A DNA stretch of 64,000 nt from Mameliella sp. CS4 (GCF_019392335.1 NZ_JAHXRQ010000012.1:1-64000); one strand, 5' to 3'. Counted from the stretch's first letter, positions 19,478-29,079 are shown. Notes: generated by a model not told the origin, from the letters alone. Numbers and translations are program-made.

Positions 19478-19505
19478 CCTGAGGCGATCCACCTGAGGCG
19501 ATCCA
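19478..19505 (+). repeat. 14-bp exact tandem duplication after argC
   Basis: CCTGAGGCGATCCA occurs twice head to tail (19478-19491 and 19492-19505), starting two bases past the argC stop. It is noncoding. Confidence 0.9.
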
Positions 19506-19559
19506 ATGGCGCGCGCGGGGCGCGCGCACAGGGGAATTTGCGTTCAGGCCACGCAGGCC

Positions 19560-19617
19560 TTGAGGAGGGCGCTGCCCTCCTCAAACTCCTCCCGGAGGTA
19601 TTTTCAGCCCAAAGAAG
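19560..19617 (+). repeat. Dispersed intergenic repeat, copy A
   Basis: A perfect 11-pair palindrome TTGAGGAGGGC/GCCCTCCTCAA (three-base loop) is followed by CTCCTCCCGGAG and the tail GAGGTATTTTC-A-GCCCAAAGAA. The same tail is found at 44454-44475, and a divergent copy lies at 57513-57564. It sits between argC and ccmE and could act as a terminator or mRNA-end stabiliser. Confidence 0.8.
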
Positions 19618-19715
19618 CCGAAAAGGCGCGGCAAATTGTGCAAGGCCCTCCCCAAGGGCCTGCGGTTTCTCTATATTTGCGGCATAGCTTCGCGACGCGG
19701 TGAAAGAGGATCCAC

Positions 19716-20165
19716 ATGGCCCTGAAATCCCTCAAGAAACAAAGGCGGATCCAGATCGTTGCGCTGGCTGCGGTGGCGCTGATCGTCTCGACCGGGTTGA
19801 TCGGCTATGCCATGCGCGACGGGATCAATTTTTTCCGTTCGCCCAGCCAGGTGATGGAAGAGCCTCCGGCGCCGCACGAGGTGTTCCGGATCGGCGGACT
19901 GGTCGAGGACGGCTCGTTGGTGCGCGGGGCGGGAGAGCAGATCCGGTTCAGCGTGACCGATGGTGGTGCGACGGTGCCGGTGGTTTATACCGGCGTGCTG
20001 CCGGACCTTTTCGAGGAAAACCAGGGCATGGTCGGCACAGGGCGGTACGTCGACGGCGTGTTCGAGGCCTCGGAGATCCTGGCCAAGCACGACGAGACCT
20101 ACATGCCCAAGGAAGTGGTCGATGCGCTGAAAGAGCAGGGCGTCTACCAGGAACCCGAAAGCTGA
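19716..20165 (+). CDS. ccmE: Cytochrome c maturation heme chaperone CcmE
   Basis: 149 aa. One N-terminal transmembrane anchor (IVALAAVALIVSTGLIGYAM) is followed by a periplasmic beta-barrel. The heme-binding motif HDETY places the covalent heme His at residue 125 and the axial Tyr at 129, followed by MPKEV as in the family. It takes heme from CcmC and hands it to the CcmF/H ligase for c-type cytochromes. The gene stands alone here; its 3' end overlaps the convergent histidine kinase gene by 22 bases. Confidence 0.95.
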   Translation: MALKSLKKQRRIQIVALAAVALIVSTGLIGYAMRDGINFFRSPSQVMEEPPAPHEVFRIGGLVEDGSLVRGAGEQIRFSVTDGGATVPVVYTGVLPDLFEENQGMVGTGRYVDGVFEASEILAKHDETYMPKEVVDALKEQGVYQEPES

Positions 20166-21493
20166 GCGCCGGGTTTGCCCGGGTTGCTGGGCGTTTCGAC
20201 GAGGTAGAGCACCACGCGTAGCCCGCCGCGCAGCGGGCGATCCAGCATCATGCCACCGCCGGACTGGCGTGCGAAGCCGGCGACGGAGGACAGGCCGAGG
20301 CCGCGGCCTTCGTGCGGGGGTTTGGTGGTGTAGAAGGGTTCGGCCAGGCGCGGCAGGGCCTCGTCCGGCACGCCCGGTCCATCATCCTCGACGATCAGCG
20401 CGACATAGGGCGGCGGCGCCTCTGGTGCCGGCACCAGCCCTTCGGCAGAGCCGCGACGCTCCGCGGTGATCCGGATCGTGCCTTGTCCGCCCGTTGCTTC
20501 CTGCGCGTTCAGGCACAGCTGAATGGCGCAGGTTTCCAGCATGTCGCGGTCGGCCAGCGCCACGATGGCGTCGTCCGGGGGCGGTGTCTCGACCCGCATG
20601 TCGGGGCCGAGCATGTCGCTCAGGACCTCGGTCAGGTCGACGAGAAACCCCTCCATCGGGATCGGCGTGGGTGACAGGCGGGTGCGACCGCTGGCGGCCA
20701 TGAGCTGGCGGACCTTGACCGCGGCACGCCCGGCGGCGGCGCGACTTTCCTCGATGGCTGCCTGTCTTTCCTCGGCGTCCGGCAGGGTTTCGAACAGCTC
20801 AAGATTGCCGAGGATGACGGTCAACTGATTGTTGAATTCATGCGCGACACCGCCGACGAACTGTCCAAGGGCGCGGGCCATCTGGGCGCTGGCATAGCGT
20901 TTCTGGGCGGTGCGCAGGTCTGCCTGCAAGCGCCAGCCCACGATCATCGACCCTATGTAGTATCCCAGCACCGCCAGGGCGACGAAGGCGACCAGCAGCC
21001 GGCTGGTCCAGTCATCGAGGAGCGGCTGCAGCAGAATTACGAGCGACAGCATCATGATGGAGACAAGGACGCAGTCGGCGACCAACAGCCCGGATTCGCG
21101 CTGTGGGCGTTGCAGGGTGTAGAGAGCGTAGCCCACAAGCCCCGCCGCGCCTGCAAAGGTCGTGCCCGGCTGCATGTGTTCGGCCACGAGGTAGAGTGGC
21201 AGCGCCAGGAAACAGAGGCCGGCCAGAACGTAGCTGGCCAGCGCGCTCCAGTAGCGTATCCATGCCGGACCCCGCCGCAGGCGGAGCAACAAAAAGGCCA
21301 TGCCGCCTTCGAAGACGAGGTAGGCCGCGCTCCAGATCAGGGCGATCTGCCTGTCGATGACAAGCAGCAATACGGCAACCACCACGGCGATGACGACATA
21401 GCGGATCACCACTTCGAGCAGCGATCCGTATTCGGCGCGACGCATCTCGTCCAGCCGTGATTGATAGCTGTCACGGGAAGGGAGCCGGGCCAT
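20144..21493 (-). CDS. Membrane sensor histidine kinase
   Basis: 449 aa from ATG 21493 (an earlier start would add 29 residues). About six N-terminal hydrophobic segments (residues 25-200) form a membrane sensor domain. The kinase core follows: H box GQFVGGVAHEFNNQLTVILGN, N box CAIQLCLNAQEATGG, G1 IVEDDGPGVPDEAL, F box EPFYTTKPPHEG and G2 RGLGLSSVAG. It autophosphorylates on His and passes phosphate to a response regulator, which is not encoded next door, so it is an orphan here. Signal unknown. Its tail overlaps the end of ccmE. Confidence 0.9.
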   Translation of the reverse strand: MARLPSRDSYQSRLDEMRRAEYGSLLEVVIRYVVIAVVVAVLLLVIDRQIALIWSAAYLVFEGGMAFLLLRLRRGPAWIRYWSALASYVLAGLCFLALPLYLVAEHMQPGTTFAGAAGLVGYALYTLQRPQRESGLLVADCVLVSIMMLSLVILLQPLLDDWTSRLLVAFVALAVLGYYIGSMIVGWRLQADLRTAQKRYASAQMARALGQFVGGVAHEFNNQLTVILGNLELFETLPDAEERQAAIEESRAAAGRAAVKVRQLMAASGRTRLSPTPIPMEGFLVDLTEVLSDMLGPDMRVETPPPDDAIVALADRDMLETCAIQLCLNAQEATGGQGTIRITAERRGSAEGLVPAPEAPPPYVALIVEDDGPGVPDEALPRLAEPFYTTKPPHEGRGLGLSSVAGFARQSGGGMMLDRPLRGGLRVVLYLVETPSNPGKPGAQLSGSW

Positions 21494-21613
21494 GTCCTGC
21501 GTCTCTCCGCCGGGGTCGCGCGAACCTGCGGCTGTGGTCACGGTAAAACATGGCTCAGGGTACGCAATCTCTTGGGCCACGTCACTTGGGTTATTCGGAA
21601 TGCTACCCGAATG

Positions 21614-21647
21614 AACAGGGCCCGGAGGCGTGCCTTAGGGCCCTGTT
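21614..21647. terminator. Stem-loop after eno
   Basis: AACAGGGCCC (21614-21623) pairs perfectly with GGGCCCTGTT (21638-21647). It lies 24 bases past the eno stop. There is no clean U-tract on the minus strand, so termination may be partial. Confidence 0.5.
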
Positions 21648-21670
21648 AAGATTTTGAAACCAAAAGGTTG

Positions 21671-22957
<1,287 letters not shown>

Positions 22958-23013
22958 TCAAGGCTGTCCGTTCGCCGGTGTCATAACAGGCGCGCGGGGA
23001 AAGTAAACGCGGG

Positions 23014-23068
23014 CGATAGCGCTAACGCCCCTTTGTGTGTGAGGGTTGCGCTAACGTCGCGCGCTAAC
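23014..23068. promoter_or_regulatory. Cluster of GCGCTAAC elements upstream of eno
   Basis: GCGCTAAC occurs at 23019-23026, 23048-23055 and 23061-23068. The first lies in CGATAGCGCTAACG (23014-23027), which matches 11 of 14 positions of the palindrome TGTTAGCGCTAACA associated with the LacI-family regulator CceR in Rhodobacter (motif from memory). The position, 70-120 bases before eno, suits transcriptional control. Confidence 0.5.
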
Positions 23069-23158
23069 GGCCCCGGGTGGCGCAGGCCGAAGAGAAAAGA
23101 AACCAAGTCTTTGTAACCCCTTGATGACGTTCCGTCGCTTGAGGAATGGCGAGGGGTG

Positions 23159-24028
23159 TCAGGCTGCGGCGGCCCGTGCCAGCCGCCGCTCACGCAGGAA
23201 GGTATAGAGACCGGCGACCAGGATCAGGGCGGCGCCGGCCAGTGTCCAGAAATCCGGGCGGTCGCCGAAGATCAGAACGCCCAATCCGGTGGTGAAAACC
23301 AGCCGGGAATAGCGAAACGGGGCCACGATTGACGCCGGGGCCATGCGCATGGCCGAGGTGATGGCCAGATAACCCGAGGTTGTCACCACGACCGCGCCCA
23401 GCGTTGGCCAGAGCGCGGCGCCGGTAAAGCTCGAAGGTTCCGGCGACAGCGCCCAGAGCGCCAGCCCCGGCAGCAGGGTCGAGCCGAATCCCCAGGTCGA
23501 GATCGCCAGTGCCGGGATGTGGTCGGGCGACAGGCGGGTGACGAGGTCACGCGCGGACAGCGCGGTGATGCCCATGACGGCGAAAAGTTCCCATCCCGTA
23601 AACCCGGCGCCAAAGGGACGGATCACCATCATCATGCCCAGGATTCCGACCCCCACGGCGACCCAACGGCGCCAGCCCACATGTTCCTTCAGGAAGATCG
23701 CAGCGCCCAGTGTCACAACCAATGGTCCGGTCTGGATGATCGCGGCAAAAACCGGCAGCGGAACATAACGCAGACCGACCACCATGCCGATGGCGCCGAA
23801 GACCTCGAAGAAATTGCGCAGCAGGATCATCGGGTGCAGGGCGTCGCGGCTCCAGACGCTGACCCGCAGGGCGCGCGCCATCGTGATGAACAGCAGCGTG
23901 CCGCCGAGGCCCACTAGGGTCATGACCTGGCCGATGGGCGCGGCCAGCGTGGCGAGCTTGAAAAACGCATCCGCTCCGGCTAGCAGCGCCATCGAGAGGA
24001 TCATCAGGGAAATGGCGCGCAGGATCAT
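23159..24028 (-). CDS. EamA/DMT-family transporter
   Basis: 289 aa from ATG 24028 (MILRAISLMILSMALLAGADAFFK). Ten hydrophobic segments in two EamA halves are visible, for example GQVMTLVGLGGTLLFITMA, VFAAIIQTGPLVVTLGAAIFLKEHVGWRRW and the second-half counterpart MAPASIVAPFRYSRLVF with FGDRPDFWTLAGAALILVAG. The family exports or exchanges small metabolites across the inner membrane; the substrate cannot be assigned. It follows glk on the same strand, separated by a triple palindrome that may uncouple its expression from the sugar genes. Confidence 0.88.
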   Translation of the reverse strand: MILRAISLMILSMALLAGADAFFKLATLAAPIGQVMTLVGLGGTLLFITMARALRVSVWSRDALHPMILLRNFFEVFGAIGMVVGLRYVPLPVFAAIIQTGPLVVTLGAAIFLKEHVGWRRWVAVGVGILGMMMVIRPFGAGFTGWELFAVMGITALSARDLVTRLSPDHIPALAISTWGFGSTLLPGLALWALSPEPSSFTGAALWPTLGAVVVTTSGYLAITSAMRMAPASIVAPFRYSRLVFTTGLGVLIFGDRPDFWTLAGAALILVAGLYTFLRERRLARAAAA

Positions 24029-24125
24029 GCGGGCGCCTGCTTGGGGCGGGTGCGGGTCATGCCGAGGCTTTCGGAGAGTGTCGTGCCAGGCAGGTATCGC
24101 CCGTGTGCGCGGGCGGGGCAAGGGG

Positions 24126-24192
24126 CAAGCCGCTTCGAAGCGGCTTGGCAACGGGTTTGGAAACCCGTTGCAAGGGCTTTCGAAAGCCCTTG
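24126..24192. repeat. Three consecutive perfect palindromes
   Basis: 24126-24147 is a perfect 22-bp palindrome with centre GCTTCGAAGC. 24148-24171 is an 11-pair inverted repeat GCAACGGGTTT-GG-AAACCCGTTGC. 24171-24192 is a perfect 22-bp palindrome with centre CTTTCGAAAG. They touch each other with no spacer and start nine bases past the glk stop. All three have ends of the form CAA...TTG. They probably act as a terminator or an RNA processing/stability element between glk and the EamA gene. Confidence 0.85.
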
Positions 24193-24201
24193 CGCGCCCG
24201 A

Positions 24202-25161
24202 TCAGGCGGCCATGATCTCGGCCAGATGCGCGGCGCAGCCCCGAAGCGCGGCGTAATCGTCCGTCACCAGATCGACCGGAAACTGTGTCATGTAAGCGTT
24301 GAACCGGCCCTTGTCTGCAAAGGCCTCGGCAAACCCCAGGTGGCACAGGTGGGGACCAAGATGGCGCGTCACGCCGCCGACCAGATAGATGCCGCCAAAG
24401 GGCAGGGTGACCAGCGCCAGGTCGCCGGTGTAACGGCCCAGAAACCGTACAAAGAGCCGTGCCGCCCGCTGCGCGCGCGCCTCTCCGGCCTCGAATCCGG
24501 CCATGATCTCGGCGGCGGGCAGGGGCAGGCCGTCCCCTTCGTCGTGACAGACCCAGGCGTAAAGCCGTTCCAGCCCGCGGCCCGACAGGATCTCTTCCAG
24601 GCCCGGATGCCCGGTCTTTTCAGCGACCCAGTCGACCAGCCGCAATTCCTCGGCATCGCGCGCCAGAAGCGAGACATGCCCCGCCTCGGCTGGGGGCACC
24701 AGAGTGCGCGCCCCTTGGGTGTAGACGGGCACGGCGTTCAGCCCGGTGCCCACATTCACCACCAGCCGCACGGCATCTGCCGGGGCCTCGCGTCCGGTCA
24801 GGACGGGCGCCAGGCTGTCATGGCCAAGATGGGCGACGGCATAGCCCTGCGCCTGAAGGTCGTTCAGAACCGCGACACGCGCTGCTCCGATGCGCTTCTT
24901 GAGCGCGGCCGAATCCACCGTCCAGTCCAGGTTGGTCAGCGTGCCCACCCCGTCATGCACCGGCCCGGCCATGTCGATGCAGACACCGACGGGGGCCACT
25001 TTCTGGTCGGCCAGGTAGCTGTCCAGGATCGGTTCGATCCCGGCGTTCTCGGAGTTGCGAAAGCGGCGGATGCTGTCGTCCTGCACCTGGCCGTTCCGGC
25101 TCAGGGCAACCCGCGTGTTGGTGCCGCCGATGTCGGCGACAACGGAAAGCTCTTGCGTCAT
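24202..25161 (-). CDS. glk: Glucokinase
   Basis: 319 aa, phosphorylates glucose with ATP. N-terminal VVADIGGTNTRVAL is the phosphate-binding motif. NDLQAQGYAVAHL contains the catalytic Asp, NVGTGLNAVPVY and PAEAGHVSLLAR are the conserved sugar-binding blocks (Glu-Ala-Gly-His), and GGIYLVGGVTRHLGP is near the C-terminus. It follows the GH1 beta-glucosidase by 11 bases on the same strand, so free glucose released by the beta-glucosidase and the agl-encoded alpha-glucosidase can enter glycolysis or the Entner-Doudoroff route. Confidence 0.94.
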   Translation of the reverse strand: MTQELSVVADIGGTNTRVALSRNGQVQDDSIRRFRNSENAGIEPILDSYLADQKVAPVGVCIDMAGPVHDGVGTLTNLDWTVDSAALKKRIGAARVAVLNDLQAQGYAVAHLGHDSLAPVLTGREAPADAVRLVVNVGTGLNAVPVYTQGARTLVPPAEAGHVSLLARDAEELRLVDWVAEKTGHPGLEEILSGRGLERLYAWVCHDEGDGLPLPAAEIMAGFEAGEARAQRAARLFVRFLGRYTGDLALVTLPFGGIYLVGGVTRHLGPHLCHLGFAEAFADKGRFNAYMTQFPVDLVTDDYAALRGCAAHLAEIMAA

Positions 25162-25172
25162 GGCGTGGCCTT

Positions 25173-26495
25173 TCAGGTGGTCAGGGCTTTGGCAAGCGCG
25201 TGATACGACGCCTTGGGTGTCCGCGCCAAGGTTTCGAAATCGACGTGGACAAGGCCAAAACGCTTTTCGTACCCCAGCGCCCATTCGTAGTTGTCCAGCA
25301 GCGACCAGGTGAAATAGCCCTTGAGCGGCACACCCTCGGCGATGGCCTGCCGGACCTTGTCCAGGTGCGCATCCAGGTAGGCGGTGCGGGCCGGGTCCTC
25401 GACCGTGCTGTCCTCCAGCACATCCGCGGACGCCATACCGTTCTCGGTGACGTAGAGGGGCAGGTCGCCGGTGTAGTCGCGCGCGGTGCGGGTCAGGAAG
25501 TTGTAGAGGCCCTCGGGGTAGATTTCCCAGTCCATGAAGGTCTTGGGCAGCGGGCCGTCGACCTCGCGGTAGTCGGGCCAGGGATGTCCGGCGGGGGCAA
25601 TCAGCTTGCGCGTGTAGTAGTTGATCCCGCACCAGTCGAGAGGGGCGGTGATCGTCGGGAAATCCTCCTGCCAGCCCTCGGGCAGATGCGGCTCCAGCCC
25701 GTCCAGTGCTGCCTGGGGATAGGCGCCCTTGAACACGCCGCTCATGAACCATTGGTTGTAGATCGCGTCATAGCGGTCGGCGGCGGCGCGGGCGCCCTCG
25801 CTGTCGTCGGCGGGGTCGGCCCACTCCATGTTGAAGACCCCGCCCAGGTTGTTCATGCCCAGCCCGCGCATGGTTTCGATGGCGCGGCCATGCGCCAACA
25901 GGACATGGTGCATGGCGCGGGCCGTGGCGCGGATGTCGCGGACGCCGGGGGCGTGGTGGCCGTCGAAATGACTCAGCCAGGCGACGCACCACGGCTCGTT
26001 GATGGGCGCGACAGAGAACATCCGGTCGCCGATGCGTTCCATGATGACCTGTGTGAAATCGGCGAACCAGCTGGCGATGTCGCGATTGCGCCACCCGCCG
26101 AGATCCAGGAGGGGCGAGGGCAGTTCCCAGTGATAGAGCGTGGCGCAGGGTTTTATCCCGCGTTCCAGCAGCGAGTCGGCCAGGCGGTCGTAGAAATCCA
26201 GCCCTGCCTCATTCACCTGTCCGCGCCCCTCGGGCAGCACACGCGCCCAGCTGAGCGAAAAGCGGTAGGCATCGAACCCGGCTTGTTTGACCAGGTCCAG
26301 GTCCTCGCCGTAGCGGTGGTAGTGATCGCAGGCTTTGTCGCCGTTCTCGAAGCGGGTGACATTGCCCGGGGTGGCGGCGAAATCGTCCCATTGGGTACGA
26401 CCGGCGCCACCAAAGGCGTGGCCCTCGATCTGGTAACTCGAGGTGGCGCAGCCGAAGAGGAAATCTCCGGGGAAATCGGATCTCTGGTTTTTCAT
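25173..26495 (-). CDS. GH1 beta-glucosidase
   Basis: 440 aa from ATG 26495 (AAAGG upstream; a TTG two codons earlier is possible). Glycoside hydrolase family 1 landmarks: FLFGCATSSYQIEG at the N-terminus, FDAYRFSLSWARVLPEG, the acid/base Glu in PINEPWC near residue 160, the YYTRK block, the nucleophile Glu in YVTENGM near 345, and FTWSLLDNYEW near 395. No signal peptide, so it works on imported disaccharides in the cytoplasm. It lies between aglR and glk, all on the minus strand with gaps of about ten bases, so the three are probably one transcript under aglR autoregulation. Confidence 0.94.
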   Translation of the reverse strand: MKNQRSDFPGDFLFGCATSSYQIEGHAFGGAGRTQWDDFAATPGNVTRFENGDKACDHYHRYGEDLDLVKQAGFDAYRFSLSWARVLPEGRGQVNEAGLDFYDRLADSLLERGIKPCATLYHWELPSPLLDLGGWRNRDIASWFADFTQVIMERIGDRMFSVAPINEPWCVAWLSHFDGHHAPGVRDIRATARAMHHVLLAHGRAIETMRGLGMNNLGGVFNMEWADPADDSEGARAAADRYDAIYNQWFMSGVFKGAYPQAALDGLEPHLPEGWQEDFPTITAPLDWCGINYYTRKLIAPAGHPWPDYREVDGPLPKTFMDWEIYPEGLYNFLTRTARDYTGDLPLYVTENGMASADVLEDSTVEDPARTAYLDAHLDKVRQAIAEGVPLKGYFTWSLLDNYEWALGYEKRFGLVHVDFETLARTPKASYHALAKALTT

Positions 26496-26504
26496 GTTCA
26501 ACCT

Positions 26505-27527
26505 TTATTGCGCGGGTCCGGTCGAGCTTCCTATGATCAGCTCGGCCTCCATCAACTGGGTCAGGGGCGCACGCGCGGGATTGCGGATCAGGTCCAGCAA
26601 CATCTCCGCGGCCCGCATCCCGGCCAGGCGCACCGAGGAGCGCGTGGCGGTAAAGATCGGCACGTCATGGCCGTTACGCAGGTAGCCCAGGTCGTCGTCG
26701 TGGGTGATGACGGACACGTCCCGTCCCATTTCCAGCCCGGCCTCGTGAATCGCCCGGCGGACGCCGATGGCGGTGATCATCGAGGACACCAGGAACCCGG
26801 TGGGCGGATTGTCCAGCGCCAGCATCTCTGCCGCGCTGCGGTAACCATAGACCTCGGTCATCTCTTCGGAGCGCATCAGCGCCGGGTCCAGCGCGATGCC
26901 CCGGTCGGCCAGCGCCGCGCCATAGGCGACACGGCGGCGGTGGGCGAAATCCATGAATTCCAACCCGTTGATCAGGGCGATCCGCCGGTGGCCGAGGTCC
27001 AGCAGGAACTCGGTCGCCCGCTGGAAGGCGCGGCCGTTGTTGGTGTCCAACCAGGAATAGGGCAGGCTGACCTTGGAGGCGCGGCCATGCACGACAAAGG
27101 GCAGGCCGAGTTCTGTCAGCAGCGCGATCCGGCCGTCGGTCATGCGCGGGCCATGCACGATGATCCCGTCGACATTGCCCCGGCTGCGGATTGAACGGTA
27201 GGCCTGTTCCTCGTCCTTGTCGTCGACCAGGCTGATGACCACCTCGTAGCCGGCCTTGGAATAGGTTTGCCCCGCACCTGCGATGAAGTCGCCGAAGATC
27301 GGGTTCACCATCTCGTGCTGATCGCTGATCGGCAGGACGTGACCGATGGCATGGGCGCGCCCCGTGGCCAGCCCCTTGGCCCGGGCGTTGGGGCTGTAGT
27401 TCAGGTCCCGTGCAGCACGCAGAACCTTCTCCCGGGTCTTTTCACTCACCTCGGGGTAGCCGTTCAGCGCGCGGCTGACGGTGGTTTGCGAAAGGTTCAG
27501 GTGTTCGGCGAGCTGCTTCAGGTTCAT
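26505..27527 (-). CDS. aglR: LacI-family regulator of alpha-glucoside genes
   Basis: 340 aa from MNLKQLAEHLNLSQTTVSRALNG, the classic LacI helix-turn-helix and hinge (NYSPNARAKGLATGRA). A periplasmic-binding-like sugar domain follows (GHVLPISDQHEMVNPIFGDFI..., GIIVHGPRMTD, RIALINGLEF). It is divergent from aglE, as in the known rhizobial agl cluster. Two near-identical operators lie in the shared region, one over the aglE promoter and one just upstream of its own start, so it probably represses both directions until an alpha-glucoside (or derivative) binds. Confidence 0.9.
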   Translation of the reverse strand: MNLKQLAEHLNLSQTTVSRALNGYPEVSEKTREKVLRAARDLNYSPNARAKGLATGRAHAIGHVLPISDQHEMVNPIFGDFIAGAGQTYSKAGYEVVISLVDDKDEEQAYRSIRSRGNVDGIIVHGPRMTDGRIALLTELGLPFVVHGRASKVSLPYSWLDTNNGRAFQRATEFLLDLGHRRIALINGLEFMDFAHRRRVAYGAALADRGIALDPALMRSEEMTEVYGYRSAAEMLALDNPPTGFLVSSMITAIGVRRAIHEAGLEMGRDVSVITHDDDLGYLRNGHDVPIFTATRSSVRLAGMRAAEMLLDLIRNPARAPLTQLMEAELIIGSSTGPAQ

Positions 27528-27541
27528 GTCACGATAAGGCC

Positions 27542-27553
27542 CAAAGCGCTTCG
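27542..27553. promoter_or_regulatory. AglR operator near aglR
   Basis: CAAAGCGCTTCG matches the operator at 27684-27695 at 11 of 12 positions. It lies 14 bases upstream of the aglR start, suggesting autorepression. Confidence 0.65.
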
Positions 27554-27645
27554 GATTTGTCAAGAGAAGACAGGAGAGTCATTGCTGTGGTGCAGAAATC
27601 CTAGCTGCATTGCGGCATAAAATGTTCGGCAGATATAGGCGATCG

Positions 27646-27695
27646 TTGACAGATGGGGACGACTCGCAGATAGTGGCGCCACCCAAAGCGCTTTG
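27646..27695 (+). promoter_or_regulatory. aglE promoter with overlapping LacI-type operator
   Basis: A perfect -35 TTGACA (27646-27651) is followed after 17 bases by GATAGT (27669-27674), placing the start of transcription near 27681. The perfect palindrome CAAAGCGCTTTG (27684-27695) begins about three bases downstream, the classical repression position for LacI proteins. Confidence 0.7.
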
Positions 27696-27770
27696 AGAAA
27701 CGCCGGTTTCGACAAGCGTGGGAAACGCAGGAGGACCCGCGCGAAGTGGCGCGGGATGGGAGGATCATCA

Positions 27771-29036
27771 ATGAAGTCACCGTTTTACCTGAGCGTCGCG
27801 GCACTGGCCTTGGGCGCCAGCATGGCGCATGCGGAAAAACTGACCGTCTTCGGTCCCTGGCTGGGCCCGGACCAGGAACTGGCCGAGGACGTGCTGGATG
27901 CGTTTGCCGAACAGACGGGGCATGACGTGTCCTATGTCGGCTCGGACAGCTTCGAACAGCAGATCGTCGTGGATGCAGAGGCGGGGTCCGCCCCGCATAT
28001 TGCCATTTTCCCGCAGCCCGGGCTGGCCTCCGACATGGCGTCGCGCGGCTTCCTTGCGCCGCTCAAGGATGGCACCGGTGACTGGATCCGCGACAACTAC
28101 GCGGCAGGCGAAAGCTGGGTCGACCTGGGAACCTACACGGACAAGGACGGCGAGGACAAACTGTTCGGCTTTTTCTACAAGGTCGATGTGAAATCGCTGG
28201 TCTGGTACAACCCCGAGAACTTCCTCGATTTCGGTTACGAAGTGCCCGAGACGATGGAGGAGCTTCGCGAACTCGAACAGCAGATGATCGCCGATGGCGA
28301 GACGCCCTGGTGCGTCGGTCTGGGGTCGGGCGGGGCGACCGGCTGGCCGGCGACGGACTGGGTCGAGGACCTGATGCTGCGCACCCAGCCGCCCGAGGTT
28401 TATGACCAATGGGTCACCAACGAGATCCCCTTTGACGACCCGCGCGTGATCGCCGCAATCGAAGAGTTCGGCACCTTCATCGAGGATGGCAAGGTCGCCG
28501 GTGGCCGTGGCGCCGTCGCTTCGACCGACTTTCGCGACAGCCCCAAGGGCCTGTTCTCGGCACCGCCGCAGTGCATGATGCACCGTCAGGCCTCTTTTAT
28601 CCCGACCTTCTTCCCGGAGGGAACAGAGGTCGGCCTGGACGCGGATTTCTTCTATTTCCCGGCTTACGAGAGTAAGGACCTGGGCCAGCCGGTGCTGGGC
28701 GCGGGCACGCTCTGGGCGATCACCAACGAGAACCAGGCGGCGCATGACCTGATCGCTTTCCTGCAGACCACCGAGGCGCATGAGATCTGGATGGCCAACG
28801 GCGGCTTCATGACGCCGCTGAAATCGGTCGATCCGTCCAAGTTCAAGGATGAGGCCACCGCCAAGATGAACCAGATCCTGCTGGATGCGACGACCTTCCG
28901 CTTTGACGGCTCTGACCTGATGCCCGGTGGCGTGGGCGCGGGCAGCTTCTGGACCGGCATGGTCGACTATGCCGGCGGCAAGCCCGCGGCAGAGGTAGCA
29001 AAGGAAATCCAGGACAGCTGGGACTCGCTGAAGTAA
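27771..29036 (+). CDS. aglE: Alpha-glucoside ABC transporter substrate-binding protein
   Basis: 421 aa from ATG 27771, with GGGAGG upstream. A signal peptide (MKSPFYLSVAALALGASMAHA) sends it to the periplasm. The mature protein is a type-1 extracellular solute-binding protein (KLTVFGPWLGPDQE..., WYNPENFLDFGYEVPETMEELREL, GLGSGGATGWPATDW). It captures maltose, sucrose, trehalose-type alpha-glucosides and delivers them to AglF/AglG. First gene of aglEFGAK; a hairpin after it (29054-29079) probably raises its level over the membrane subunits. Confidence 0.94.
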   Translation: MKSPFYLSVAALALGASMAHAEKLTVFGPWLGPDQELAEDVLDAFAEQTGHDVSYVGSDSFEQQIVVDAEAGSAPHIAIFPQPGLASDMASRGFLAPLKDGTGDWIRDNYAAGESWVDLGTYTDKDGEDKLFGFFYKVDVKSLVWYNPENFLDFGYEVPETMEELRELEQQMIADGETPWCVGLGSGGATGWPATDWVEDLMLRTQPPEVYDQWVTNEIPFDDPRVIAAIEEFGTFIEDGKVAGGRGAVASTDFRDSPKGLFSAPPQCMMHRQASFIPTFFPEGTEVGLDADFFYFPAYESKDLGQPVLGAGTLWAITNENQAAHDLIAFLQTTEAHEIWMANGGFMTPLKSVDPSKFKDEATAKMNQILLDATTFRFDGSDLMPGGVGAGSFWTGMVDYAGGKPAAEVAKEIQDSWDSLK

Positions 29037-29053
29037 TCGGCCTTTGCCTCAGG

Positions 29054-29079
29054 GGCTGCCCCCGCGCTGGGGGGCAGCC
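29054..29079 (+). other. Stem-loop between aglE and aglF
   Basis: GGCTGCCCCC (29054-29063) pairs perfectly with GGGGGCAGCC (29070-29079) across a five-base loop. It starts 18 bases past the aglE stop. Position and strength resemble the intercistronic hairpins that protect binding-protein mRNA in ABC operons. Confidence 0.65.

Noticed and set aside
24126..24192. CRISPR-like array
   Set aside because: The three units are adjacent palindromes of different sequence with no spacers, so they are not CRISPR repeats.
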